Origin: Epichloe hybrida
Lineage: Eukaryota > Ascomycota > Sordariomycetes > Hypocreales > Clavicipitaceae
DNA length: 64,000 bases
Assembly (NCBI GenBank): GCA_019022495.1
Contig: JAFEKR010000066.1
Location: 1-64,000 of the forward strand
Reading direction: 5' to 3'
In this document: piece by piece, positions 14,247 through 25,400 of the stretch
How the letters are laid out: every line of letters begins with the position of its first letter
How positions within the stretch are numbered: position 1 is the first letter of the stretch
Made by a program: the position numbers and the translations under genes
Notes under the pieces: generated by a model
Seen by the model: only the letters and a program-made list of their open reading frames with translations
Told to the model about the DNA's origin: nothing
Databases searched by the model: none

Positions 14247-14448
14247 TATAAGAATAAAGGGATAGCTAGGTAAGAGGTATAAAGGCGTTTATATATTAAC
14301 TAAAGCTTGCTAGGTCTAAGTGTGTTATGCGTGTGAGTTACTAACTTATAGGTAGTGACTTGCTAGTGTCACATGGACCTAGCCCTAGGGCGTGGTGCGC
14401 CCGCCTGGTGGTGCGCTGGCGCGCTGGTGTTGTGAGTAGGGCCTCACA
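14247..14448 (-). repeat. Right LTR of gypsy B (5' LTR)
   Basis: 202 bp, pairing with 7848–8049. Its right half keeps many TpG dinucleotides (gcctggtggtgcgctggcgc) that are TpA in the left LTR, so the two LTRs were unequally hit by RIP. Confidence 0.92.
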
Positions 14449-14908
14449 CGGTTGAAGCTGTAATTACTGCTCTTCTTACTACTAGAGTCCCTTTTCCTAT
14501 TAGGATTAGTGGCTTAGGTAGGTAGTTAAGAGTTATTATTGAATTAGGATTAATAAAGACCTAAATCCTGTCTTTAACAGCTCTTGCCTTTATTATCTTA
14601 AACCACAGGTCCTAATAATAGGGTTCCTATAGCTTAACTACTAGCTTATAGCCTTAAGTAGTATTGGTTTCCTTAGATATCTTAATAATATCCTATGTTA
14701 TTGTTATTGTAATTTGTTAAACCTTAACTCACGTAGATTTTCCTTGCTACTAGGGGTTGCCTAATTACGATGTTAATGATTGTGATTAAACCTTGTTCTC
14801 TTACTAGGATGTATTGAATTTAATGATTAATTGATTAGAATTAACTTAATAAAGGTATTAATTAGAAAGAAAGGTCTTTATATTATGAACACTAAGTAAT
14901 TACTACTA

Positions 14909-15141
14909 TGTTAGACTAAGCAGCTAGGATTAGAAATAAAGGTATAGATTAAGTTACCTAACCTTATAAGAGGGTGCGGACTACGGTTTAAATAACTAAG
15001 TACCTGTACTATAGGGTGTGTAATCTGCCTATATAAACTATACTATGCATTTACTAAAGGTCCGGAAAAGTAACTAGTTAGGTGGGTCCTAGTGTCCAAG
15101 TTGCCTGCATGCGGTTGAGCGCTTGCGGTGGGATTCCAACA
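14909..15141 (-). repeat. 233-bp LTR of copia copy A
   Basis: Runs from TGTTAGAC to GGATTCCAACA and matches 25922–26154 and 37943–38175. The last 85 bp (15057–15141) are nearly identical to 38091–38175, differ mainly at one early position, and carry no visible RIP damage. The immediate right flank, ttccc at 15142–15146, would be the target duplication, but its partner lies outside the window. Confidence 0.9.
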
Positions 15142-16463
15142 TTCCCCCAGTAATTATGCCGGACGAGTTGTGGGGCATATCGTGGCAGTTGCAGTTGCGG
15201 GGCGCTCCTCGACGCCACTATTTTTCGTCGAATGGACTAGGATCTGGACTAGGACCGTTGGTGACGGATTCGGAGAACAAAAAAAAAAAAGAAAAGAATG
15301 TGCACTTGTTCTGTTCTTGGCTAGGAAAATCAACATGCCACATGGTCGCAAACGGAACAACCGATCTGGGATTCGGGGTTAGTTCATGGTGAATTTCAAG
15401 GTATCGAGATTGTATCCAGGAAAAGATGTCAGTCAGTATGTATCACCATCGTTCAAGCTTGCGATTACCATGTTGCATTCAAGCTGCATTAATGTTGCAT
15501 TCATGTTGCTGCTCGGCGGCTGCTCAACTTCAGGATGCGGCAGCTGGCCAATGGTAGGATCTGAAACAGACGCGACCCACCCAGCTGCGTCTGGTCCCAG
15601 CTCGATCCCGCCCCTTGCTTTGTGGTCGAACCTCAACTTGGACATGGACTGCCAACTCATTCAGTGCTGATTTGTCGTGTCGAACGAAATATGCTGGCAT
15701 CGTTCCCTGAGACTTTCTCGGAGGAACGGGCTACTCCGATGTCATCGAGATGTCTCTCACTATTTCCCGAAAGGGCTTTTGACAAAGCGAAGCTAGCAAT
15801 TTAGCTCCGAAATTTTCTGCATCTGCCTTCAATCACTTAGCCAAGCGTTGTGTGCGCTTTCGGACAATGTCGACCCCCCTAGCCTACACCAAGTCTCTTC
15901 TGGAGCTGTCCGGAAATATGATAGTAAGATTTAGCATTGATTTAGCTTACTACCAGATTACCAGAGCAGCTATCAATTTGAAGCTTATGGAGACTATGGT
16001 GCTGATCTTCCAGCAAACTAGGTTCAATCACGATAATGGACCTAAAGATCACGGTCGCTTGCGGCGCCGTCGACACTCATCTATCCTCTATCGAGTATTG
16101 TCTGGATTTGAGACGGGCAATGGGTTTGCCGGTTTTTCCACAAAAGCCATGCTGCACACACGTATATCACAACTTTTTTATTTAGAGTTTTTTTCCTTCT
16201 CATGATCCTCTATACGACTAATTTTCCCACACAAGTCTGTACACGTTCGTTAGCACCGGACTTGCACGTTGGACCGAAAGGAAGGCGGCGCGAGGCCCCC
16301 TTTGTTGGAGAAATCGGCTTCACGACGACCTTGTTCGATAAAACAACTCTTATCGGCATCTGAGCCCCGACTCCGATTTCTTACTCACGTATCACCTTCT
16401 TTTCCAATCTCTTTTCTCGCTCGCAATTCGGGTCTTCGAAGGAGTTAGTGTCAAGGCACGGAA
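15142..16463 (+). promoter_or_regulatory. 5' flank of the giant repeat-protein gene
   Basis: 1.3 kb of GC-balanced, non-RIPed DNA between the copia A LTR and the ATG at 16464. It contains an A12 tract near 15280 and pyrimidine-rich stretches near 16170–16200 and 16385–16420, as is common upstream of fungal transcripts. Several ORFs of 60–117 codons occur on both strands, but they overlap each other, lack recognisable domains and are not supported as genes. Confidence 0.4.
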
Positions 16464-19400
16464 ATGGTTGGTGGATCTCGCGGCACTGCCCACCGGGCAG
16501 CTGCTTTGCTCACCCTGCTGTTTGCAACGCCTTCTATTGCCGATCGTCGAGATGTCGTTACCAAACAGGTCACCATGACCACATACGTGGACCTCTCCGC
16601 CTGTCAGCAAGCCTGTACGCAGCAATCCACTCTGGCGGCAGCAGCTCCTACACCTTCGAGTGGTGCATGGGGAGGCTCTTCGGGTCAAAGTGGAAGTCAG
16701 TCCGGAGGCAAGTCTCCCGGTGAAGACACGGGAGATGCCAGTGGCTCATCGGGCGGAAAAGGACAGTCTGGAGGCCAATCTGGTGGCAGTGCCAATGGAG
16801 ACGTTGGCGGCTCATCGGGAGGAAAAGGACAGTCTGGAGGCCAATCTGGTGGCAGTGCCAACGGAGACGTTGGCGGCTCATCAGGAGGAAAAGGACAGTC
16901 TGGAGGCCAATCTGGCGGCAGTACCAATGGAGATGACGGTGGCTCATCCAAAGGACAGCCTGGTGGTCAACCTGGTGGTCAAGCCGGCGGTCAACCTGGT
17001 GGTCAAGCCGGAGGCCAATCTAGTGCCGGAGGCCAATCTGGTGGTCAACCTGGTGGTCAATCCGGAGGCCAATCCGGAGGTCAAGCCGGTGGTCAAGCCG
17101 GTGGTCAAGCCGGAGGTCAACCTGGTGGTCAAGCCGGAGGCCAATCTGGTGCCGGAGGCCAATCTGGTGGTCAACCTGGTGGTCAATCCGGAGGCCAATC
17201 CGGAGGTCAAGCCGGTGGTCAAGCCGGAGGTCAACCTGGTGGTCAAGACGGAGGCCAATCTGGTGCCGGAGGCCAATCTGGTGGTCAACCTGGTGGTCAA
17301 TCCGGAGGTCAACCTGGTGGTCAATCCGGAGGCCAACCTGTTGGTCAAGCCGGCGGCCAATCCGGAGGTCAATCCGGTATTCAACCTGGTGGTCAATCCG
17401 AAGGCCAACCTGTTGGTCAAGCCGGAGGTCAACCTGTTGGTCAAGCCGGAGGTCAACCTGTTGGTCAAGCCGGAGGTCAACCTGTTGGTCAAGCCGGAGG
17501 TCAACCTGTTGGTCAAGCCGGAGGTCAACCTGTTATTCAAACCGGAGGCCAATCTGGTGGTAATGCCGGAGGACAACCTGATAATCAACCTGGTGGTCAA
17601 CCTGGTGGTCAACCTGGTGGTCAACCTGTTATTCAAGTCGGAGGACAACCTGTTATTCAAACCGGAGGCCAATCTGGTGGTAATGCCGGAGGACAACCCG
17701 GAGGACAACCTGATAATCAAGCCGGAGGTCAACCTGGTGGTCAAGCCGGAGGTCAACCTAGTGTTCAACCTGGAGGCCAAGTCGGAGGACAAGATCAGAG
17801 CCTAGTCGTTGGACCTCCCCCCTCTCGAACGATTACGCTGCCCTACGAGACACATCCGTGGCCATGGCAAGACCAAACGGCAAGTTCGTCAACACAGCAT
17901 GCAGACTGCAATACCTGCACTGGTACCATCTACTACTACCAGCCCACCAACGTCCCCTACATCACGACCACGAAAACCGAAACGAAGGCCACGCCAGGAA
18001 TAGAGACCGTCAAGCCCTCGTGCCGGGCTTGTCAGGGAACCATCGTCATTTATCAAATCGAGAGAACTACAATCTACTATGTCGCTCCGCAACCCACTGA
18101 AACTGGCTACGGGCCACCAGTTGTCACTGTGGTTTCTGGTCAACCACCAATTATCGCGCCAGACGTGACGAGAATAGATAAGGAAAGCCCTCCAGCCGTC
18201 CTGTCGAGCTCTGGCTTGGAACAGACCAGCGTGCCAGCACAGCAAAGCACGTCTCGCCCGGAAGCCTCTCAGCCAGGGCCATCGAACCAAAGTCCGATAG
18301 TCACCCAAACTCCTCAGCAATCTACTAGTTCTCAGGCAAGCCGAATGGTAGCAAGCAAGTCGCAGCCAGGCTCTGCGGAATCAAGTGCTGGCGAAGCAAG
18401 CTCCAGCAACACTTCTCCCGTTGCTACCATTCCCAGCGGAACTCAGAGCACAGTTCCTGTAGGATCATCAGTAGCAGCTGCTGCCTCAAGTCCGGCCACA
18501 ACACGGTCTACAGAGTCTAATGTTGCCTCAACGAGTTCCAAGAATCCATCTCTTGAGAATAGCAGTTCCGGCGAAAATCCAGGCGCTACATCTGTGAAAC
18601 CTTCATCAGAAGCAGCTTCCCCGAGCCCGGTTACAACACAGTCTACGGAGTCAAGTGCTGCTGAAACAAGCCCCGGGAACACTTCTATTGTAAACAGCAG
18701 TCCTGGCGGGGCCCAAACTAATGCTTCCGCTCAAAGCTCGACTCTACCATCTTCCCCAAGCCCGTCTACAGCACAGCCAATGGAATCAAGTGCTGCTGAA
18801 CCAAGCTCTGGGAACACTCCTATTGTAATCAGCAGTTCTGGCGAGCCCCAAGCTTCTGCCTCTATTCAAACCTCCTCAGAAGCATCTTCCTCGAGCCCGG
18901 CTACATCACAATTTACGGAATCAAGTGCTACTGAACCAAGCTCTGGGAACACTCCTATTGTCATCAGCAGTTCTAGCGAGCCCCAAGCTTCTGCCTCTAT
19001 TCAAACCTCCTCAGAAGCATCTTCCTCGAGCCCGGCTACATCAAAATTTACGGAATCAAGTGCTACTGAACCAAGCTCGAGGAGCACTCGTGTTGTGGTC
19101 ACCGGCCCTGAAGGAGGACAGAGCGTCATTAGAACCTCATCAGGGGCAAGTTTCCCAAACCCGACTCCAGCAGAAAGTCGTTCGTCAAAATCAAATTCAT
19201 CACCGACGAGCGAAACGCAGTCCAGCAGCTCCGAGTTGGCTTCTTCCTCTTCGAAGCCAAATAGCAGCTCGAAACAGAGCTCGTTGAAGCCGGCTTCCTC
19301 ACGGCCCAGCTCTTCTAATCCTTCTGGCACTAGCAAACCACAGCCTATGTCTTCTGAATCAAGTTCGGCTGGCCCAACTTCTTCAAACTCACGCAGCTTT

Positions 19401-22400
19401 CAATCCGACTCACCTGATTTATCGAGCTCCCAGACTGGCAGTCCCACAGAGCCCAGCAGCTCCGAGATCAACATTTCCAAAGGGAGCTCATCAGCTCAGC
19501 CAAGCTCGTCAGCTCAGCCAAGCTCGTCAGCGCAGTCAAGCGCATCAGCACAGCCGAGCTCGAAGCCTGCTAGCAGTCGAGCCAGCTCACCCTCCGCTAC
19601 GAGCTCTGCAAAAGCAAGCCCATCAGCGCCAGCAAGTAGCTATGAGCCCACGAGCAGCTCCAGGGCAATTTTGTCAGCTAAATCAAGTGGCCAAATCAGC
19701 ACGGATGCAAGCTCTTCGACTCGGTCAAGCTTAACCCCAGAAAATAGTCGAGTAAGCTCAACAGCTACTTCCTTAGGTCAATCAAGCTCAAAGCCAGCAA
19801 GCACTCAAGCCAGCTCAGAACCTGCTTCCTCTGGCCAGTCAAATTCCAAGGCAAGCTCTTCGGCACCAGCAAGCAGCTCTAAGCCGACGAGTAGCTCAAA
19901 GGCAAGCTCTTTGATTCTGTCGAGTCCAAGATCCGTGGGCACTCAAGCCAGCTCAAAACCTACTTCAATAGGCCAGTCAAGCTCTAAGGTAAGCTTATCG
20001 GCACCGGCAAGCAGCTCAAAGACTAGCTCGTCAATTGCATCAAGTTCAAAATCAGCGGGCAGTTTGAAGCCAGCAACAAGTGGCTCCAAGGCCAGCTCAT
20101 CAGCCTTGGCAATTAGCTCAAATGATAGCTCTTCGACTCCAGCCAGCAGTTCGACTCCAGCCAGCAGTTCGACTCCAGCCAGCAGTTCGACTCCAGCCAG
20201 CAGTCAAGCCAGCTCTAGAGCAAGCTCATCAACGCAACCGACCTCAAAGGCAGCCAGCAGCTCAAAGGCAAGCTCCTCAGCTGCGTTAAGCTCTGTCAGG
20301 ACGAGCTTACCAGTGCAGTCAAGTTCGAAGCTGGCTAGCAGCCAAGCTAGCTCCAAGGCAAGCACGTCACCTCAGGCAAGCTCAAGGCTATCAAGTAGCC
20401 AAACTCGCTCCAAATCGGCTACCTCATCAACTAGGGCAAGCTCAAAGGTCATCTCATCGCCTCTAGCAGGCCCTACTGATGTGAGCTCATCGGCCAGTTC
20501 AAGTTCCAAACTAGCAACTGGCTCAAGGCCAGTAAGCGGCCAGGCAAGCTCGTCTCGTCAATCAAGTTCTCAGCCAGCAAGCAGCTCCAAGACTAGCTCA
20601 AAGGCTGTCTCATCTGCCCAGTCCAGCTCTCAACCTGCAACGAGCCCCATACCAGCGAGCAGCTCACAGCTTACCTCATTAGCTCGATCAAGTTCCAAAG
20701 TAGCGAGTGACTCAAGACCAACAAGCAGTCCAGCGAGCTCTGAGCTCACTTCATCCGCGCAGTCTAGCTCTAACCCAGCTAGCAGCTCTCAGCGAACGAG
20801 CAGTGCCAGGCCAAATACTAGCTCATCGGCTTTGGTCAGTAGCTCAAAGTCAGCAAGCAGTCAACCAAGCTCAAAGTCTTCTTCATCAACTCAATCAAGC
20901 TCCAAATTAGCCAGTAGCTCAAAAGCGAGCTCTACCAAGGCAAGCAGGTCAAAGGCTTCTACATCTTCTGAACCAAGTTCCAAGCCAGTTAGCAGCTTCA
21001 AGGCTACACCTTCGGCTTCGGCGTCCAAATCAAAGGACAGCTCATCGGTTCAGTCAAGTAGCTCGAGGCCTTCCTCAGTCCAGTCAAGTTCCAATCCAGC
21101 AAGCACCCAAGCTAGCTCAAAGGAAAGCTCGAAGATAAGCTCAACAGCTAATTCATCATCCCTAAGAAGCTCGACTAGCGCAGGCATTTCCAAGACGTCG
21201 GCCGCTACGTCAAGCTCCCTGCCAGCAAGCAGCCAAGCTAGCTCAAAGGAAAGCTCGAAGACAAGCTCAACAGCTAATTCATCATCTCCAAGAAGCTCGA
21301 CTAGCGCAGGCACTTCCAAGACGTCGGTCGCTACGTCAAGCTCCCTGCCAGCAAGCAGCCAAGCTAGCAGTTTCAAGCCAGCAAGCTCAACGAGGACAAG
21401 TACTACCAAGGTTTCATCTATCAGGTCAAGTTCCAAACCTGGAAGTAGTCAGGCGAGCTCTAAGGAAAACTCTAGATCTACTCAGTCAAGTTCAAGACTG
21501 TCTAGTAGCTCTACAACAACACTATCAACCCGTGCTAGCTCTAAAGCTAGCTCGCCAGTATTGAGCACTTCCAAGACTAGCAGTTCTCGAGCAAGCTCGT
21601 CAACACTATCAAATTCTTCGAAGACTAAAGCCCAGTCAACCTCTTTGGTGTCCACAACTTCGTCAATCCAGTCAAGCTCTATGGTATCAAGCTCATCGGG
21701 CCGATCTTCAACCAAGTCTGGCTCGTCAACGCCAGCAAGCTCAAAGCCAGCAACCAGCTCAAAGCCAGCAAGCAGTTCGAAGCTAGCAAGCTCACAGCCA
21801 ACAACAAGCTCAAAGCCAGCAACTAGCTCAAGGCCAGCAAGCAGTTCGAAGCTAGCAAGCTCACAGCCAGCAACCAGCTCAAAGCTAGCAACCAGCTCAA
21901 AGCCAGCAACTAGCTCAAAGCCAGCAACCAGCTCAAAGCCAGCAACTAGCTTAAAGCCAGCAACCAGCTCAAAGCCAGCAACCAGCTCGAAGCCAGCAAC
22001 CAGCTCAAAGCCAGTAACCAGCTCGAAGCTAGCAACTAGCTCAAAGCCAGCAACTAGCTCAAAGCTAGCAACCAGCTCAAAGCTAGCAACCAGCTCAAAG
22101 CTAGCAACCAGCTCAAAGCCAGCAACTAGCTCACAGCCAGCAACTAGCTCACAGCCAGCAACTAGCTCACAGCTAGCAACCAGCTCAAAGCCAGCAACCA
22201 GCTCGAAGCCAGCAACCAGCTCAAAGCCAGTAACCAGCTCGAAGCTAGCAACTAGCTCAAAGCCAGCAACCAGCTCAAAGCTAGCAACCAGCTCAAAGCT
22301 AGCAACCAGCTCAAAGCTAGCAACCAGCTCAAAGCCAGCAACTAGCTCACAGCCAGCAACTAGCTCACAGCTAGCAACCAGCTCAAAGCCAGCAACCAGC

Positions 22401-25400
22401 TCAAAGCCAGCAACTAGCTCACAGCCAGCAACTAGCTCAAAGCCAGCAACTAGCTCACAGCTAGCAACCAGCTCACAGCCAGCAACTAGCTCACAGCCAG
22501 CAACCAGCTCAAAGCCAGCAACCAGCTCAAAGCCAGCAACTAGCTCACAGCCAGCAACTAGCTCAAAGCCAGCAACTAGCTCACAGCTAGCAACCAGCTC
22601 ACAGCCAGCAACTAGCTCACAGCTAGCAACCAGCTCAAAGCCAGCAAGCAGTTCGAAGCTATCAAGCTCACAGCCAGCAACCAGCTCAAAGCTAGCAAGC
22701 AGTTCGAAGCTATCAAGCTCACAGCCAGCAACTAGCTCAAAGCCAGCAACCAGCTCACAGCTAGCAAGCTCTAAGGCTAGCTCATCAGCAAGTGCTTCGA
22801 AGCCAGCGAGCAGTTCGAAGCTAGCAAGCAGCTTAACACCAGCAAGCTCTAAGGCTAGCTTATCAGCAAGTGCTTCGAAGCCAGCAAGCAGTTCTGAAAT
22901 TAGCTCAACTACTCAGTCTAGCTCTAAGCCTGCCAGCTCGAGACCAGCAAGCAGCTCAAAGCTGGCGAGCATCTCGAAGGCCAGCTCATCAGCAAGTGCT
23001 TCGAAGCCGGCAAGCAGTTCGAAGCTAGCAAGCAGCTCAACACCAGCAAGCAGTTCTAAAATTAGCTCAACTACTCAGCCTAGCTCTAAGCCTGCCAGCT
23101 CGAGACCAGCAAGCAGCTCAAAGCTGGCGAGCTCCTCGAAGGCCAGCTCATCCACAAGTATCTCGAATTCCAGCTCTTCAGCTCAATCAAGTTCTACGGG
23201 GGCGAAAACTTCTAAGACCAGCTCCGAGGGCAATTCCTCAATCGCCGCAAGTTCAACTCAAACAAACAGCCAAGCTATTTCGATGCCAAGCTCAACGTTG
23301 AGGTCAAGCTCAAAGCCAGCAAGTACCTCAAAGACAAGATCATCGGCTGAAACCAGTCCTACGTTATCAAGCGGCTCAAAAGCGAGCTCCTCAACACTCG
23401 CAACATCTACTAGGTCATCAAGCTCTAAGGAATCGTTCGCTCCATCCAGCTCAAAGAGTTCTTTTCAGTCAACCTCTAGGCCATCAAGCAGTTCAAGAAC
23501 CAGCTTATCAACTCGTTCAAGCTCTGAAGTATCAAGTAGCTCAAAGGTCACCTCGTCAGAACCAGGAAGTACTTCCAAACCTATCAGCATCTCCAAGGTT
23601 TCTTCAGTTTCAACGACAAGTCCCAAGGCCAGCTCGTCAGCTCAGTCCAGCTCCAGTGTCAGCATTTCAAACCGACAGAGTTCCAAGCCAACCAGCTCGA
23701 AGGGAAGCTCGTCAGCGCCAGAAAGCAATTCTACTCCTGTCAGCAGCTCGAAGCCTATTTCATCGACTGGAGCAACTTCCAAGCCAGCTAGTCGTACCAG
23801 CCAAACAAGCTTGTCTACTCCGTCTAGCTCAAAATTAGGCACTAGCTCCAACCCCACAAGCAGTTCTAGAGCTTCGTCAACCCTGTCCAGTTCTCGAACA
23901 GTTAGCAGTTCTAATCCTGCAAGCAGCTCAAGAGCCTCATCAGTTCAGACAAGTTTTGGACTAACAAGCAGCTCTCTAGCTTCATTGACCCAGACTAGCT
24001 CCAGGCCAACCAGCATTTCTAGACCCGCCAGCAGCTCTAAGGCTTTGTCAACTCAGTCAAGCTCACTGGTCCAGTCCAGCTCTCGGCAAACCAGCAGTTC
24101 CAATGATTCGCTGACCCAGTCAAGTTCCAAGCCAGCAAGCAGCACTAAAGCTTCATTAACACAATCAAGCTCCAGGTCAGCAACTATGTCTACGACTTCG
24201 TCAGCTCAGTCAAGCTCTCAGGGTACTTCTTCTTCTCAACCAAGTTCCAGGATCTCATCGGCTCAGTCAAGCCTAAGGACCTCGTCAGCTCAGTCAAGCT
24301 TTAGGACCTCATCTGCTCAACTAAGCTCAAGCTCCAAGGCCTTACCAACTCAGTCAAGGTCCAAGACCTCGCCAGCTCAGTCAAGCTCTGAGGTTACTTC
24401 TTCTGCCCAGTCAAGCTTTAGGACCTCGTCAGCTCAGTCTACTCCTTCAGCTCAGTCAAGCTTCAAGACCTCGTTAGCACAGTCAAGCCTCAGGACCTCG
24501 TCAGCCCAACAAAGCTCTCGAACAGCTGGCAGTTCTCGGGTCACTCCTTCTGCCCAGTCGAGCTCTCAACCAGCTAGCAGCTTTAAAGCTACCTCTACTC
24601 AGCTAAGCTCTCAGCCAGCAAGCATCTATAGGACTACTACTTCTTCTGCTCAGTCAAGCTCACAGATCACTCCTTCTACCCAGTCAAGCTCTCGACCAGC
24701 CAGCAGTTCTCAGATTACTACTTCTGTTCAGTCAAGCTCTCGACTAGCTAGCAGCTCGCAGATTACTTCTTCTATGCAGTTAAGCTCTCAAACAGCTATC
24801 AGCTCACAGATCACTTCTTCTATCCGGTCAAGCTCTCAGCCAGCCAGAAGCTCCAAGGCTTCGCCAACTCAGACAACTTCGACAGCTAGCTCATCCGCTC
24901 CGTCAAGTTCAGAAACTAGCTCTGCGGCTCAGTACAGCTCTACGCCCGCAGGTACTTCTCCAGCTCCCACGTCTACACAAGGAGGAGGCAGTCCACGTCC
25001 TACCACTACTTCAATGGCGGGTGGTAGTGGAGGAGGCAGCGGAGGAGGCAGCGGAGGAGGCAGCGGAGGAGGTAGCGGAGGAGGCAGCGGAGGAGGCAGC
25101 GGAGGAGGTAGCGGAGGAGGCAGTGGAGGAGGCAGTGGAGGAGGCAGTGGAGGAGGCAGTGGAGGAGGCTCTGGCTCAGGCTCCGGAGGTGGTTCCAACG
25201 GGGGCTCAGGCTCAGGCTCCGGAGGTGGTTCCAACGGGGGCTCTGGCTCAGGCTCAGGAGGCGGAAGCAGCGGAGGTAGCGGAGGCTCAGGCTCTGGAGG
25301 TGGTTCCAACGGGGGCTCTGGCTCAGGCTCCGGAGGTGGTTCCAACGGGGGCTCTGGCTCAGGCCCAGGAGGTGGTTCCAACGGGGGCTCTGGCTCAGGC

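Larger units (their letters stand above)
7848..14448 (-). mobile_element. Ty3/gypsy chromovirus-like LTR retrotransposon B (6601 bp)
   Basis: The element has two 202-bp LTRs (7848–8049 and 14247–14448). The outer ends read TGTGAG...CTCACA where least mutated, and the 5-bp target duplication cggtt lies at 7843–7847 and 14449–14453. A C7-rich tract just inside the left LTR (about 8053–8065) is the polypurine tract seen from the other strand, which fixes minus orientation. Minus-strand order is RT (about 11.9–12.4 kb), RNase H (about 11.3–11.5 kb), integrase (about 10.1–10.6 kb), then a C-terminal chromodomain-like stretch (about 9.43–9.56 kb). That order is gypsy-type. All frames are broken by RIP stops. 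The uninterrupted target can be read in copia copy B near 37.48 kb. Confidence 0.92.
4989..15141 (-). mobile_element. Ty1/copia retrotransposon copy A (right arm), interrupted by gypsy B
   Basis: This segment aligns with copia copy B (27813–30116 and 36924–38175) after the inserted elements are removed from each. It ends with a 233-bp LTR at 14909–15141, which is the 5' LTR because the element reads on the minus strand. Its interior is split at 7848–14448 by gypsy element B, and its left arm is cut at 4988 by gypsy relic A. Copy A is RIP-mutated, but parts (4950–5200 and 14400–15141) keep many more TG/CA dinucleotides than the corresponding parts of copy B. Confidence 0.85.

Noticed and set aside
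1..15141. A CRISPR-like or tandem-gene array in the AT-rich DNA
   Set aside because: Repetition is explained by LTRs and by nested copia/gypsy elements with RIP; no regularly spaced repeats occur.
16660..17805. 381-codon plus frame and a 282-codon minus frame over the GGQ block
   Set aside because: Both are shadow frames of the 27-bp-type GGQ repeats; only the frame with the signal peptide runs through all blocks.
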